NCBI RefSeq assembly: GCF_014646515.1
Contig: NZ_BMNK01000011.1
Span: forward strand, 146,634-210,633
DNA from: Nonomuraea glycinis
Lineage (GTDB): Bacteria > Actinomycetota > Actinomycetes > Streptosporangiales > Streptosporangiaceae
Direction: 5' to 3'
DNA: 64,000 nt
Shown: positions 6,889-15,806 of the stretch, one piece after another
How positions within the stretch are numbered: position 1 is the stretch's first letter
How the letters are laid out: each line of letters begins with the position of its first letter
Position numbers and translations under genes: made by a program
The notes under the pieces: generated by a model
Databases searched by the model: none
What the model was told of the DNA's origin: nothing
The model's input: the letters and a program-made list of their open reading frames with translations, nothing else

Positions 6889-9359
6889 GACCGCACCTCC
6901 TGCGCCCGGACCACTCCCCCTTGAAGATCATGCCCGTTGCCGTCGGGTTTGTCGTGTGTCGGGTTCGTGTCGAGCCAGCGAAGCAGCTCATCGGAGATCA
7001 GATCCACTCCGATCCGCCCTGCCCTGCCATCCAGATCACGGAAAATGCATTCCCCGTTGCCGAGCGAGCGCAAGACGGCCTTGTGCTCCTCAGATGGTTC
7101 CACCCCGAGCAGTGACATGACGTGGTCGACCTCCACGCGTTCGGTGGACCGGAAGGCGAAGACGGAGGACAGGCAGTTGGTCACCTGTTCGTTGAGCAGG
7201 TCGCCGGCGTTCTGCGACACCAGGACGAGCGCGGTGTTACGGGAGCGGCCCATCCGGCTCACCTCGGGCACCAGCTTGGCGCCCTCCGGCGTGGACGTGA
7301 TCGCCCACGCCTCGTCGAGGAAGATCGCCTTGGGCGCGCGCCGGTCCAGCCCGTTCATCAGCCGCCGGGCGAACTGGGAGACGAGATAGAGCAGCGCCAC
7401 CGACAGCCGCTGCTCGTAGGAGTAGTCGTCCCTGGTGGTGGCCACGTCCGGCAGCGTCAGGCCGCCCAGGGTGAACACGGTGGTCCACCCCTCCGAGTCG
7501 ATCTGGTCGCCGCCGGAGGGGTCGAAGCAGAGCGTGGCCAGGTGCATCTCCGACATCGAGCGCAGCACCGCGCCCAGGTTCTTCGACGCGGCGTCCTCGG
7601 TCTGCTCCAGATGGTCGACGACCTTGCCGAGCGAGGGGTCGGGCGCGTTCGACACCGCCGCCACCGCCTGGATCATCGCCGACTCGCGCTCCTCCGACAT
7701 CCTCGGCAGCAGCAGCCGCAGCGTCTCGGTGGCCATCGTCTTCTTGGCCGCGATGTCATCCCCGAACGAGAACGGGTCCAGCAGCCCCGGCGCGGCCGAG
7801 CCGAGCGGGATGATCCGCGCCTTGCGCTCGCGCTTCTGCAGCAGCTGCACGAGCGACTCGGCGTCGCCCTTGGGGTCGATCACCGCGACCGTGACCCCGC
7901 GCAACGCCATCTGGTAGATCATCAGCAGCGCGAGCGTCGTCTTGCCGCCGCCCGGCTCGCCGGTGATCGCGATGGCGGTCGGGCGGTTGCGGCTGGCCGC
8001 GAGCAGCGGGTCGAAGTGGACGATGCTGCGCGCCCTGCCGACGGTCTCACCGATATACGGGCCCAGCCAGCCCTCACCGGCGTCCTCCAGCCGGTCGCCG
8101 AGGTCCACGGTGGCCGTCGCCATGCCGCCCGCGATCGTCCGCAGCGGCTGACGCTGAGCGTAGGCGTTGACGCCCACCTTCTCCCCCGGCAGCGCCTCGC
8201 GGAACAGCGAGAACTGGTCGCCGGTGGAGTTGACCACGTCGATGCCCATGTCGCGGTAGTGCTCGACGACCGCCTCCACCCGCTGCACGCAGATGTCCTC
8301 GGTGGGGGCCGACACGATCAGCCGGTGCCACCCGTACACGAAGGGCAGTCGTTCCTTGGTGATGCCGTGCTCCAGCATGCGGGCCGCGTCGATCTGCTCG
8401 GCCAGCGCCAGCGGCGCCTCCGCGCCGGCCTCCCGGATGTGGATGTCCATGTCGCGGGCGTGCGCCAGCTTGCGCGCCACGTCCCTGGACGCCTTGACCG
8501 GCGGGATCAGCCGCATCCGCGAGGAGATCTCCACGGGGAAGGGCAGCTGGTCGGTGAAGTGCATCCACGGCTCGCCGTCCGGGAACGGCATGATGTCCGG
8601 GAACCGGGCGAACGACAGGTGGGCCACATAAGAGTCACCTTGCGGTTGCACGATGCGCAGCAGCGACCTGCCGTTGTGAATCTCGCCCTCCACCAGCGAC
8701 TCGATCTCGCCCCTGCCCCAGCGCCGCTTCGGGCTGGCCGACGGCGGCGCGTCCGCCAGCGCCCCCGCCGCCGCGTGCTGGAACAGCCACGCCACCTCGA
8801 CCGAGGTGGCGTGCCGGGCGTACAGGGCGCTGGAGGCCAGCGCCCGGCCCAGCCGTTCGGCCTGCTCGGTCCAGCGGCGGATCTCGCCGTCGGGCACGTG
8901 GTCGTCGTCGAGGCCGAGCGCCTTCTCGGTCCGCTGGTAGAAGCCGAACAGCTGCGCGAGCACCCCGCTGCCGAGCTGCTTGCCCCGGGGACCGATCCGT
9001 ACGCCGAGATAGACCTCCTTGGACCAGAAGTCCTTCGCCCAGACGTGCCGGTACATCTCCTCCAGATAGTCGCGCCAGCCAGGACCCTCGTCGGAGGTGG
9101 CGTTGAGCGCCATCGCCCACTCGGCCGCCGGATAGGCACGATGCGCCACCCGCAGATGAACCTCGGCGTCCGGCATCCTGATCGCCGCCAGCGCGATCGT
9201 GATGTTGGTCGCCAGCGACTCCCGCTCCTCCGGCGTGACGAACTCGTAGCTGACCGTGGGAAGACGGAAATATGCCCATGCGGAGGAGTCTGTGAGCAGG
9301 ATGCGGTCGTCGAAGTAGCGGACCGCCAGACGCTGGTGCGCCCGGGACGCCCTGCTCAT
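6885..9359 (-). CDS. VirB4-like secretion ATPase (SCO6880/TcpF type)
   Basis: About 824 residues from the ATG at 9359, which has GAGGGGG 4 nt upstream; an ATG at 9377 is also possible but has poorer spacing. The N-terminal half carries the CagE/TrbE/VirB4 region; the C-terminal half is an AAA+ motor. Walker A GEPGGGKTT is at ~467-475 and Walker B AIFLDEAW at ~678-685, followed by VSRMGRSRNTALVLVSQNAG, typical of VirB4 and HerA-like motors. It would power assembly or substrate transport at the cytoplasmic face of the channel. It overlaps the next gene by 4 bp and follows the TcpE-ParA fusion by 47 bp. This is the strongest single marker that the operon is a type IV secretion machine. Confidence 0.92.
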   Translation of the reverse strand: MSRASRAHQRLAVRYFDDRILLTDSSAWAYFRLPTVSYEFVTPEERESLATNITIALAAIRMPDAEVHLRVAHRAYPAAEWAMALNATSDEGPGWRDYLEEMYRHVWAKDFWSKEVYLGVRIGPRGKQLGSGVLAQLFGFYQRTEKALGLDDDHVPDGEIRRWTEQAERLGRALASSALYARHATSVEVAWLFQHAAAGALADAPPSASPKRRWGRGEIESLVEGEIHNGRSLLRIVQPQGDSYVAHLSFARFPDIMPFPDGEPWMHFTDQLPFPVEISSRMRLIPPVKASRDVARKLAHARDMDIHIREAGAEAPLALAEQIDAARMLEHGITKERLPFVYGWHRLIVSAPTEDICVQRVEAVVEHYRDMGIDVVNSTGDQFSLFREALPGEKVGVNAYAQRQPLRTIAGGMATATVDLGDRLEDAGEGWLGPYIGETVGRARSIVHFDPLLAASRNRPTAIAITGEPGGGKTTLALLMIYQMALRGVTVAVIDPKGDAESLVQLLQKRERKARIIPLGSAAPGLLDPFSFGDDIAAKKTMATETLRLLLPRMSEERESAMIQAVAAVSNAPDPSLGKVVDHLEQTEDAASKNLGAVLRSMSEMHLATLCFDPSGGDQIDSEGWTTVFTLGGLTLPDVATTRDDYSYEQRLSVALLYLVSQFARRLMNGLDRRAPKAIFLDEAWAITSTPEGAKLVPEVSRMGRSRNTALVLVSQNAGDLLNEQVTNCLSSVFAFRSTERVEVDHVMSLLGVEPSEEHKAVLRSLGNGECIFRDLDGRAGRIGVDLISDELLRWLDTNPTHDKPDGNGHDLQGGVVRAQEVRS

Positions 9360-9406
9360 GCCGCCCCCTCGGCGCATGAACTGGCCATACCTGCTCGCAT
9401 GTTCAC

Positions 9407-12400
9407 TTATCGCTCACCGATTCTCGTGCCCGGGGGGTCACTCGCCAACTCCTCTTCGCTCGGTCGGATCCGCTGTGCCGTGAAGCCCGCGACCACGACC
9501 CCGGCAAGGGCGAGGTACGCCCGCCGCCCGGCCGCGCGCAACTGCCCCGGATCGACGACCTTGTCGCCGCCCGGCGCCAGCCCGTCCTCCCAGGGGACCC
9601 GGACGATGGCCCGGCACCTGCCGCTGGCCACCGCCTCCGCCTGCTCGACATCCGCCATCGAACGCCTGCTCACCCCGTTGACCACCATGACCGCCCGCCG
9701 CCTCAGGTCCGCGCAGCCGTGGCCGTCCAGCCACTCGTACGTCATCGCCACCGCCTCCGGGGCCTCCTCGCTCGCGGGGAGCACCAGGACAAGCTGGTCG
9801 GCGTACGGCAGCACGCGCGCCGCCAGCGAAGCCGCCGGGTCGATGACGGACAGCTTGTAGTGCCGGTCGAGCAGGCTCAGCGCCTCACCCAGCCGGCGGT
9901 CGGAGAAGAGGTCACGATCGGCCAGCCGCTGCTCGGCCTCCGCGTCGCCGTCGGCCCCGACCACCTCCAGACCCGACGCCGTACGGGTGGTGTAGCCGCG
10001 CATCGTCAGATAGCCGCTCACCCCGTGCAGGCCCGCGAGCAGCGACGTCAGCGTCTCGGGCGTCTCCTGCTCGACCCGGCTGGTCAGGCTCCCGCCGCCC
10101 GGCGCGGCGTCGACCGCCACCACCCGGTCGTCGCGGTAGCGGGCCAGGGTGTGGCCCAGCATCAACGCCGTCGTGCTCTGCCCGGCGCCGCCCGTACATC
10201 CCAGCACCACGATCCTGCGGCTGCCGCCGAACACGCCCCTGGCCCGGGCCTCGTCGATCTCCGAGCCATCGGTCCGCACGCCGCTGCCGCCGACCACCAC
10301 CTGGGCGATCCGCCGCCAGCCGCCGGAGTCCCGCCCCACGACGGACTCCACCCGGCGTACCCGCGGCTCCCGTTCCCCGGTCCTCGGCACCGGCACCCCG
10401 GCCGCGACCTCCCGCCGCTCCGGAGCCTGCGGCTGCCCCACCGACCGCAACCGCTCACCCGCCTGCTCCACCGCCGAGCCCGCGGCAGCCCCCTCCCGAG
10501 CCTCCAGCCCGATCACGGACCGCTCCCGCTCGTGCTCCCGCTCCGCCTGCTGCTGCTCCGCAGATTGCCGACGCCTCTCAGCACGACGGTCCTCGTCGGA
10601 CTGACGGTCCTCGTCGGACCCGGCGTGCTCGTCGGACTCCCGCTCCTGGGCCGGCCGCAGCGGCTCCACCGAACGCAGGCGCTGCACGGACTGGCGACGC
10701 CCCGCCGCCTGCGGCGGCTCCTCCACCGACTGCTCAGGCCCTGCCCGCTCGGGCAACTCCCGCTCGGGCAACTCCCGCTCGAACGACTCCCGCTCGGACG
10801 ACTCCCGCTCGGACAACTCCCGCTCGGACGACTCCCGCTCGGCACGCTCAGCCTGCTGAGGCTCCCCGCGCTCAGCGTCCACAGACTCCCCGGCCCCCGC
10901 GCCCTCGGCCCGCCGAAGGTCCACGCGCTCGGACAGCCCGCGTCGTACGGACTCAGACGGCTCATGCCCGGCGGACTCGGGCTGCTCGGGTCCTGCGGAT
11001 GGCTGTCGGGTCGTGGACGGCAGGCTCTCCAGTGGCCGCAGCGCCTCCGGCGGGACCTCCTGGCGTGCCGACGACGTGGGCGGGGCTTCCTCGTCCTCTG
11101 GGGCGCCCACAGGCCCTTCCGCTACGCCCTGGGGACGCTCCGCGGCGTCCTCCTCCTGGGTGTTAGGGGCAGATCCCGCGTCGTCCCCGCGTGCGGAGCC
11201 CGTGGGGACACCCTCGTCATTCGGCTCGGGACGGATGGGATCGTCGTACTGACCGGGATCCACCTGCTCGGGACGTACGGGATCGTCGTGCTGGGCGGGA
11301 TCCACCTGCTCGGGACGTACGGGATCGTCGTGGTGAGCGGGATCCACCTGCTCGGACCGAGCAGACGCCGAGGGAACCGCGTCGTCATGGTGGACCGGCA
11401 GCGCGGGCAACTCCGAGTCCGGACCCCTGCCCCGCAACGGGCGCGACAGCTTCATCGGCGTCGAGTCGGGGTTCAGCGGCGACCAGCCCCCCTGAGCGTC
11501 CGACAGCAGCAGGGCGGGCCCCAGCCTGGGCGGCCGCCCCTTCCTGTGCTGGTTCCTGGCGACTTCCGCGTCCCGGCCGTGCTCATCCACGGCCTGCTCG
11601 TCCTCGCCGCCCGGCAGGGCCGAGGACTCCGACGGCGCGTCAGCGCTCGCGGCGAGCTTGCGCAACCGCCGCAGCGCCTCCGTGTCGATCGGCTTACCCG
11701 ACGCGGCCTGACGCGAGGTCCGCCCCCCTGCCCGCTCAGCCGAGTCGCCCGCCGGCTCATGCCGGGCGTCGTCACGGCCGGTGGGCGCGTCCTCCGAGGC
11801 GCCACGTACCAGCCGAAGCGCGGCCGGCGTGTCCCTGCCGTCGCGCACCGCGCCGTGAGAGCTCCGCGCCGCGTCCTGAGAGTCCCGCCCGGCCCTCGAA
11901 CGGGCCGGTGTCTCCTGGCCGCTCCTCGGGTCGGTCGCGGTCCTGGGCTCGGCCGGCGTCTCCGTCGTGCCTCTCGCCTCGGCGCGGCTCTCACGTACGG
12001 GCTCGTGGGCCTGGTCCTGGCGTGCGGGCGGCAGGGCGAGGGCGGTGGTGCCGAGGGAGGGGGCGGCGGCGCCGGGGCGGGTCCGGGAGCCCCAGCCCGT
12101 GCGGGTGGTCGCCGACTCGGCGACCGGGGCCTGTGCGGCGGCCACAGCGGCGGCCGCCACGGCGGGACGGACCTGGCGCGGGCCGTTGATGCGCTGGGCG
12201 GCGGAGCGCTTGCGCTGGGTCTGGCGGGCCTTGCGCGTCGACTTGACGCGGACCCGGGCCGGGGAGACGCGCCAGACGCGGCCGGAGAAGCTGATCGTCT
12301 CGGGCTCGGCCCCGGGCGCGAGGCGATACCAGGCGCGCGGCTGTCCGAGGTAGCGGAGCTGGGATTCGAGCAGCTCGGTGAGCCGCTTGCCCTCGATGAC

Positions 12401-12628
12401 GGGGCGGGTGGACAGCCACGTCACGATCCCGGGGGGCACCAGGTAGAGCACGTGCCAGGGCATCTCCACCGGCACGCCGACCAGCCAGAGCAGAAGCGAC
12501 CACGGCACGACGACGCCGACGAACACGCCGATCCAGACGATGGGCAGCGGCATGGGCAGCCGTAGATCGTACAGCTTGTAGAGCCGCTTCTCGATGCGCC
12601 AGATGTTCGTATACGTAGGCAGGTCCAC
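9407..12628 (-). CDS. TcpE-like conjugation membrane domain fused to a ParA/MinD-like ATPase
   Basis: 1073 residues from GTG 12628 (GGAGG 5 nt upstream). Residues 1-115 match the TcpE/PrgI-type family: YTNIWRIEKRLYKLYDLRLP, then two close TM helices. About 680 residues of hydrophilic Glu/Arg/Ser/Pro linker follow, with repeats (HDDPVRPEQVDPA; SERES/ERELPERE). Residues ~804-1050 form a SIMIBI NTPase: VLGCTGGAGQSTT for the P-loop, VVAVDAAPGGG for the switch region and LSVIDPAAS for the Walker B area. The P-loop Lys that normally follows the second Gly is Gln, so ATP hydrolysis may be lost or altered. The reading frame is continuous. TcpE proteins are normally ~120 residues and stand alone, so this joins a membrane scaffold to a positioning-type ATPase. 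It probably places or recruits cargo at the channel. Confidence 0.85.
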   Translation of the reverse strand: MDLPTYTNIWRIEKRLYKLYDLRLPMPLPIVWIGVFVGVVVPWSLLLWLVGVPVEMPWHVLYLVPPGIVTWLSTRPVIEGKRLTELLESQLRYLGQPRAWYRLAPGAEPETISFSGRVWRVSPARVRVKSTRKARQTQRKRSAAQRINGPRQVRPAVAAAAVAAAQAPVAESATTRTGWGSRTRPGAAAPSLGTTALALPPARQDQAHEPVRESRAEARGTTETPAEPRTATDPRSGQETPARSRAGRDSQDAARSSHGAVRDGRDTPAALRLVRGASEDAPTGRDDARHEPAGDSAERAGGRTSRQAASGKPIDTEALRRLRKLAASADAPSESSALPGGEDEQAVDEHGRDAEVARNQHRKGRPPRLGPALLLSDAQGGWSPLNPDSTPMKLSRPLRGRGPDSELPALPVHHDDAVPSASARSEQVDPAHHDDPVRPEQVDPAQHDDPVRPEQVDPGQYDDPIRPEPNDEGVPTGSARGDDAGSAPNTQEEDAAERPQGVAEGPVGAPEDEEAPPTSSARQEVPPEALRPLESLPSTTRQPSAGPEQPESAGHEPSESVRRGLSERVDLRRAEGAGAGESVDAERGEPQQAERAERESSERELSERESSERESFERELPERELPERAGPEQSVEEPPQAAGRRQSVQRLRSVEPLRPAQERESDEHAGSDEDRQSDEDRRAERRRQSAEQQQAEREHERERSVIGLEAREGAAAGSAVEQAGERLRSVGQPQAPERREVAAGVPVPRTGEREPRVRRVESVVGRDSGGWRRIAQVVVGGSGVRTDGSEIDEARARGVFGGSRRIVVLGCTGGAGQSTTALMLGHTLARYRDDRVVAVDAAPGGGSLTSRVEQETPETLTSLLAGLHGVSGYLTMRGYTTRTASGLEVVGADGDAEAEQRLADRDLFSDRRLGEALSLLDRHYKLSVIDPAASLAARVLPYADQLVLVLPASEEAPEAVAMTYEWLDGHGCADLRRRAVMVVNGVSRRSMADVEQAEAVASGRCRAIVRVPWEDGLAPGGDKVVDPGQLRAAGRRAYLALAGVVVAGFTAQRIRPSEEELASDPPGTRIGER
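11237..11362 (-). repeat. Three tandem 42-bp repeats inside the TcpE-ParA linker
   Basis: Three copies start at 11237, 11279 and 11321 with an exact 42-bp period. Each encodes a 14-residue unit around DDPVRPEQVDP. Copies differ at only a few positions, so the duplication is recent and the linker length is probably variable between strains. Confidence 0.9.
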
Positions 12629-12682
12629 GCGGTCCTCCTCTCCACCCGCTCGTTCATGACCGCCACGGAGCGGTCTCAACCC

Positions 12683-12964
12683 TTACTGGATGCCCAGGGC
12701 TCCCGCGATCGCTTTGGCCGTCACTTCGATGATGTTGGGCACGTAGAAGATCACGCCGATGGCCACGGCCAGGATGAGGAACTGTACGAACCTCGTGATC
12801 TCGCGGGTGAAGAGGAAGAACAGCGCGACCACGGAGACCACCACAAGGAACAGCGGGGCGAAGAACGCGCGCAGGAAGTCGGCGAGTCCTTCGGTGTTGA
12901 CGCCGGTGGGTGCGGGGGTCGGCGTCAGCTCGATCAGGTTGAGCACTATCGATTTCACGATCAC
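12683..12964 (-). CDS. Small two-helix membrane protein (TcpD/VirB2-pilin-like)
   Basis: 93 residues; GTG at 12964 with GGAGG 7 nt upstream. Two strongly hydrophobic helices (FLRAFFAPLFLVVVSVVALF, and FVQFLILAVAIGVIFYVPNI) flank a short charged loop (TREITR). Size, topology and position between the TcpC-like and TcpE-like genes fit TcpD or a VirB2-like small membrane subunit. It could be a pilin-like or channel-lining component; homology was judged from layout, not sequence identity. Confidence 0.7.
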   Translation of the reverse strand: MIVKSIVLNLIELTPTPAPTGVNTEGLADFLRAFFAPLFLVVVSVVALFFLFTREITRFVQFLILAVAIGVIFYVPNIIEVTAKAIAGALGIQ

Positions 12965-13008
12965 TTCTTGTCCTCCCGGGGGTGCCGATCAGCAGCGCGG
13001 TCGTGCGT

Positions 13009-14022
13009 CTATCCAACGGCCCGACCGGCGCCGCGGATGTCGTCGACGTACCATTTGTCGCCCTGCTTCACGACCGTGAGGCGATAAGCCTGCTGGAGGC
13101 GGCCGGTTCCGGTGCTCGCGACGGCGGCGCCGGCGTCGGTGGCCACGGCGTCAGGCAGGACCCACACCACGACCGCCTGAATCTCTCGGGTGGCACCCCC
13201 TACAGGCACCACGACGCTCTTGAGCTCCGCGAAGGTGAAGGCGCCCGCGAAGCTCGGCAGGCTCGTGCCGGCGGTGACGTAGCGCTGCAACTCCGCGCCG
13301 TTGCCCGAGGCGTAGTTGCGGAAGAAGCCTTCGAGCTGCGGCTTGAGTTCGGTCGCCGCCGCGTCGTCACTCTCCGGCTCCGCCACCTGCGGCAGATCGG
13401 CGGGGCCGGGCGCGGGCAGGATCGCGGGCCAGCCCGAGACGACGAACCTGTTGCCGTCGGCGTCACCCGAGTAGTAGATGGGCACGGACAGGTGCAGCCT
13501 GCGGCTGCCCGTCTGGAAGGCGACCGTGACGATGGCGTTGGCGTCGTCGGTGACCTCGATGTCGTACGGCTGGATGGCGACGGCGCCCAGCTTGCCGTTG
13601 CCGTCCCAGCCCAGCTGCTGATCCATGCCGTCGGCCATGAACGCGGCCAGCTTGCCGGACCTGCTCACGGCGTCCTCAGGACTGAAATTCAGGTAAACGC
13701 CGGCGAACTGGGCGGCGAATGCCATCCCGCGCGCCGTCGGGAAGTCACTCTCCGGCTGCGCGGTCGCATTCGGCGCGGCGGCGTTCTGCCCGGTAAACCG
13801 CTCAAAAGGTGCACGGATCCCATTAACCACGATAACCACGATAAGCGCCCAGAGAATGATGCGGCCGGTCCACACCAGCCAACGCCCGCCGCCGCCCGAC
13901 CAACCGCCACGCCGCGGCCTGCGCGGCGGAGGCGCGTCGAAGTCGGCGGTGTCTGGGCGTACGGAAAGCTCGGGGTCGCCAGCGATCCGAGGACCGTGCT
14001 GGACGGTTGACCTACGAGCCAT
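13009..14022 (-). CDS. TcpC-like conjugation assembly protein
   Basis: 337 residues from ATG 14022 with GGAGG 4 nt upstream; a GTG at 14025 is too close to that site. Arg-rich cytoplasmic N-terminus, one TM near 50-68 (LVWTGRIILWALIVVIVVN), then two consecutive NTF2/VirB8-like domains: ~95-205 (FAGVYLNFSPEDAVSRSGKL) and ~225-335 (FFRNYASGNGAELQRYV; YRLTVVKQGDKWYVDDI). This is the TcpC (PF12642) layout, the VirB8 counterpart that trimerises outside the membrane and nucleates the channel. It is the first gene of the operon that continues down to the surface proteins. Confidence 0.88.
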   Translation of the reverse strand: MARRSTVQHGPRIAGDPELSVRPDTADFDAPPPRRPRRGGWSGGGGRWLVWTGRIILWALIVVIVVNGIRAPFERFTGQNAAAPNATAQPESDFPTARGMAFAAQFAGVYLNFSPEDAVSRSGKLAAFMADGMDQQLGWDGNGKLGAVAIQPYDIEVTDDANAIVTVAFQTGSRRLHLSVPIYYSGDADGNRFVVSGWPAILPAPGPADLPQVAEPESDDAAATELKPQLEGFFRNYASGNGAELQRYVTAGTSLPSFAGAFTFAELKSVVVPVGGATREIQAVVVWVLPDAVATDAGAAVASTGTGRLQQAYRLTVVKQGDKWYVDDIRGAGRAVG

Positions 14023-14344
14023 CACGCCTCCGCTCGCGCCAATCGCCCCGGCTGGCGCGGTGTCGTCCGTTGCCGATCCCCATCATCCGCGGTGAAGCAG
14101 TCACCTTATCCGGTCTCCGCCATTGTTCCAGGAAAGCCACGTCCATGCTGCAGGCATCGCCGTCCGGTAGCAAACCGAGTGCGCATAGGACGCATCGGAG
14201 TGCCCAACTTGTGAGGGTTCCCTATCGAATGGGCATTTGACCAGGCCAGAGACCTAAATTCGCATAGCCCGGCCGCCACGAAATCCTGTCCTCATCGGGC
14301 CGGGTGGCGTTGACCTGCGGAGACGTACCGCGAAAAGAGGAACG
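14023..14344 (-). other. Upstream region of the secretion operon
   Basis: About 320 bp without a convincing gene on either strand. It should hold the promoter of the TcpC-first operon. GGAGG sits just ahead of 14022. I could not pick out a clear -35/-10 pair, and see no strong operator palindrome. Confidence 0.4.
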
Positions 14345-14372
14345 GCCGCTTGCCCGATACCGGGCAGGCGGC
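14345..14372 (-). terminator. Rho-independent terminator of the 99-residue protein gene
   Basis: A 12-bp stem with one G:T pair and the loop ATAC lies 23 bp after the stop at 14395. In the transcript it is followed by a pyrimidine-rich CGTTCCTCTTTTC tail. It insulates the secretion operon from upstream transcription. Confidence 0.75.
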
Positions 14373-14394
14373 TCATCCGCAAGGAGGTTCGCCG

Positions 14395-14694
14395 TCAGGC
14401 GGGCTCGGGATCCTGGTTGCCGACCGGACGCCTTCTGGTGCGCAGGTCCACCACGGTGGGCTGCACCGCCCGCTCCAGCGATCCGCGCAGCCCCGCGAGC
14501 ATGCTCGTGGTGTCGCGGGCGCGCAACTGGGCGGCGAGCTCCTCGCGCTCGTCCACCTTCCTGCGCAGGTAGTCCTCGCGGTTGACGCGCAGGCCGTACA
14601 TCAGCTCGACCCTCAGCAGGGCCAGTTCCTCTTCCATACTGATGCCCGCGAGCTTGGGCGCCGGGCTGTGCTTGTGGATGATGCGTCGGATCAT
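14395..14694 (-). CDS. Hypothetical small helical protein
   Basis: 99 residues from ATG 14694, chosen because GGGAGG lies 5 nt upstream; an ATG at 14730 lacks such a site. The protein is charged and helical: MEEELALLRVELMYGLRVNR, then DDxxR-like DYLRRKVDEREELAAQLRAR, ending in a basic tail. No TM or signal. It lies just upstream of the secretion operon but has its own terminator, so it is not part of it. Family not recognised. Confidence 0.6.
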   Translation of the reverse strand: MIRRIIHKHSPAPKLAGISMEEELALLRVELMYGLRVNREDYLRRKVDEREELAAQLRARDTTSMLAGLRGSLERAVQPTVVDLRTRRRPVGNQDPEPA

Positions 14695-14773
14695 GAGGGC
14701 CTCCCGAGTCAGCGTGACCGCCGTGTGCATTCGACGCGCGGGTGCCCCAGATGGTTGACGTCTCTATTGTCCC

Positions 14774-15511
14774 TCAATCAACTTTGTTGGCGACGAAGAC
14801 AAGCTCACGCCCCGGCCGGTCCGGCGCGTCCCGCACCTCCCGGCACCCGAACCCAGCCTCGCGCAGCGACCGCTCGACCTCCTCGCGGCTCCGGAACCGC
14901 AGCGTGGAGTCCGACGTGAGCGCCGCGCCGTCCGAGGCGAAGACGTACGTGTGGCGGAAGGTGACCAGCGGCCCGGCCACCTCCAGCACGTCGCTCCACG
15001 ACTCCACGACGCCCGCCCCGGGGACGTCGGTGACGGCGTACGTCCGCGCCCGGTCCCACTCCCGCCAGGCCCGGCGGGACGGGTCGCGGATCTCGAAGAC
15101 CAGCGTGCCGGCCGGTCGCAGGGCGGCCCGGATCCCGGCCAGGGCGGCGGCCCAATCCTCGTCCGTGAGGAAGACCTGGGCCACGTTGCCGGTCATGATG
15201 GCCAGATCGGCCTGGAGGGGCGGCAGCGTCGTGGCGTCGCCCAGGATCCACCGCACCCGATCCGCACCGGGCTTGGCACGCGCGACGTCGAGCGAGGCCC
15301 CGGCCGGATCCATCCCGACCACCTCGACCCCGCGCTCCGCCAGCAGACACGCGAACGTACCGGTGCCGCAGCCCACGTCGAGCACCCGACGCGCGCCGAA
15401 CTCGTCCACCATCGCGACATAGACGTCGAGGTCACTCCGGTCGGGATCGAGCGGATCGTAGATCTTGGCCAGCCGGGGGTCGCTGAAGATCGGATCGGGC
15501 ACACGGCTCAC
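14774..15511 (-). CDS. Class I SAM-dependent methyltransferase
   Basis: 245 residues, GTG 15511. SAM-binding motif I VLDVGCGTGTF at ~42-52, acidic loop VVGMDPAGASL, motif near WILGDATTLP, and LRPAGTLVFEIRDP as motif III. The start region PDPIFSDPRLAKIYDPLDPD is typical of small-molecule methyltransferases annotated in actinobacteria. Substrate unknown. A decayed fragment of a very similar enzyme lies just upstream at 15807-15881. Confidence 0.88.
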   Translation of the reverse strand: MSRVPDPIFSDPRLAKIYDPLDPDRSDLDVYVAMVDEFGARRVLDVGCGTGTFACLLAERGVEVVGMDPAGASLDVARAKPGADRVRWILGDATTLPPLQADLAIMTGNVAQVFLTDEDWAAALAGIRAALRPAGTLVFEIRDPSRRAWREWDRARTYAVTDVPGAGVVESWSDVLEVAGPLVTFRHTYVFASDGAALTSDSTLRFRSREEVERSLREAGFGCREVRDAPDRPGRELVFVANKVD

Positions 15512-15599
15512 GCTAGGCGACCGGCGAAGGCCGCCTCAACGCATTATCCGGCCGCGCCGTCATGTCCGACGCGTGACGGACGTGACTGAGGTCTTTTAC

Positions 15600-15804
15600 G
15601 CCTTACGCCGAGATCCTGCAGCACGGCAGCCGCCATGTCGGCCCCGCCATCGATGTCTCCGTTCACCACGGCGCACTGAGCAAGGAGAAGCCGGGCGTTC
15701 ACCGGAACGAGATAGTCGATGATCGTGCTGTCGGTGACGATGCTCTCCACGGCCCTAGCCGTATCCTCGGTCCGTCCTGCGGCAGCGTGCACCTGGCTCT
15801 CGGT
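15600..15804 (-). pseudogene. Fragment of a TPR-type (XRE-family) transcriptional regulator
   Basis: One frame reads SQVHAAAGRTEDTARAVESI and STIIDYLVPVNARLLLAQCA, ending MAAAVLQDLGVRRKR. This looks like the C-terminal TPR part of actinobacterial helix-turn-helix regulators. There is no DNA-binding part and no start site in this frame. The fragment begins exactly where the methyltransferase fragment ends, so two broken genes were joined. Confidence 0.5.
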
Positions 15805-15806
15805 AA

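Noticed and set aside
11237..11362. CRISPR-like direct repeats
   Set aside because: The copies are contiguous, in frame and without spacers; they are coding repeats.
7122..12565. Very long plus-strand open frames opposite the VirB4-like and TcpE-ParA genes
   Set aside because: They are GC-driven mirrors: translations are His/Arg/Gly-rich without domains, while the minus strand has clear motifs.
1..14022. Complete integrative conjugative element
   Set aside because: No integrase, relaxase, coupling ATPase, replication gene or flanking direct repeats are visible in the window.
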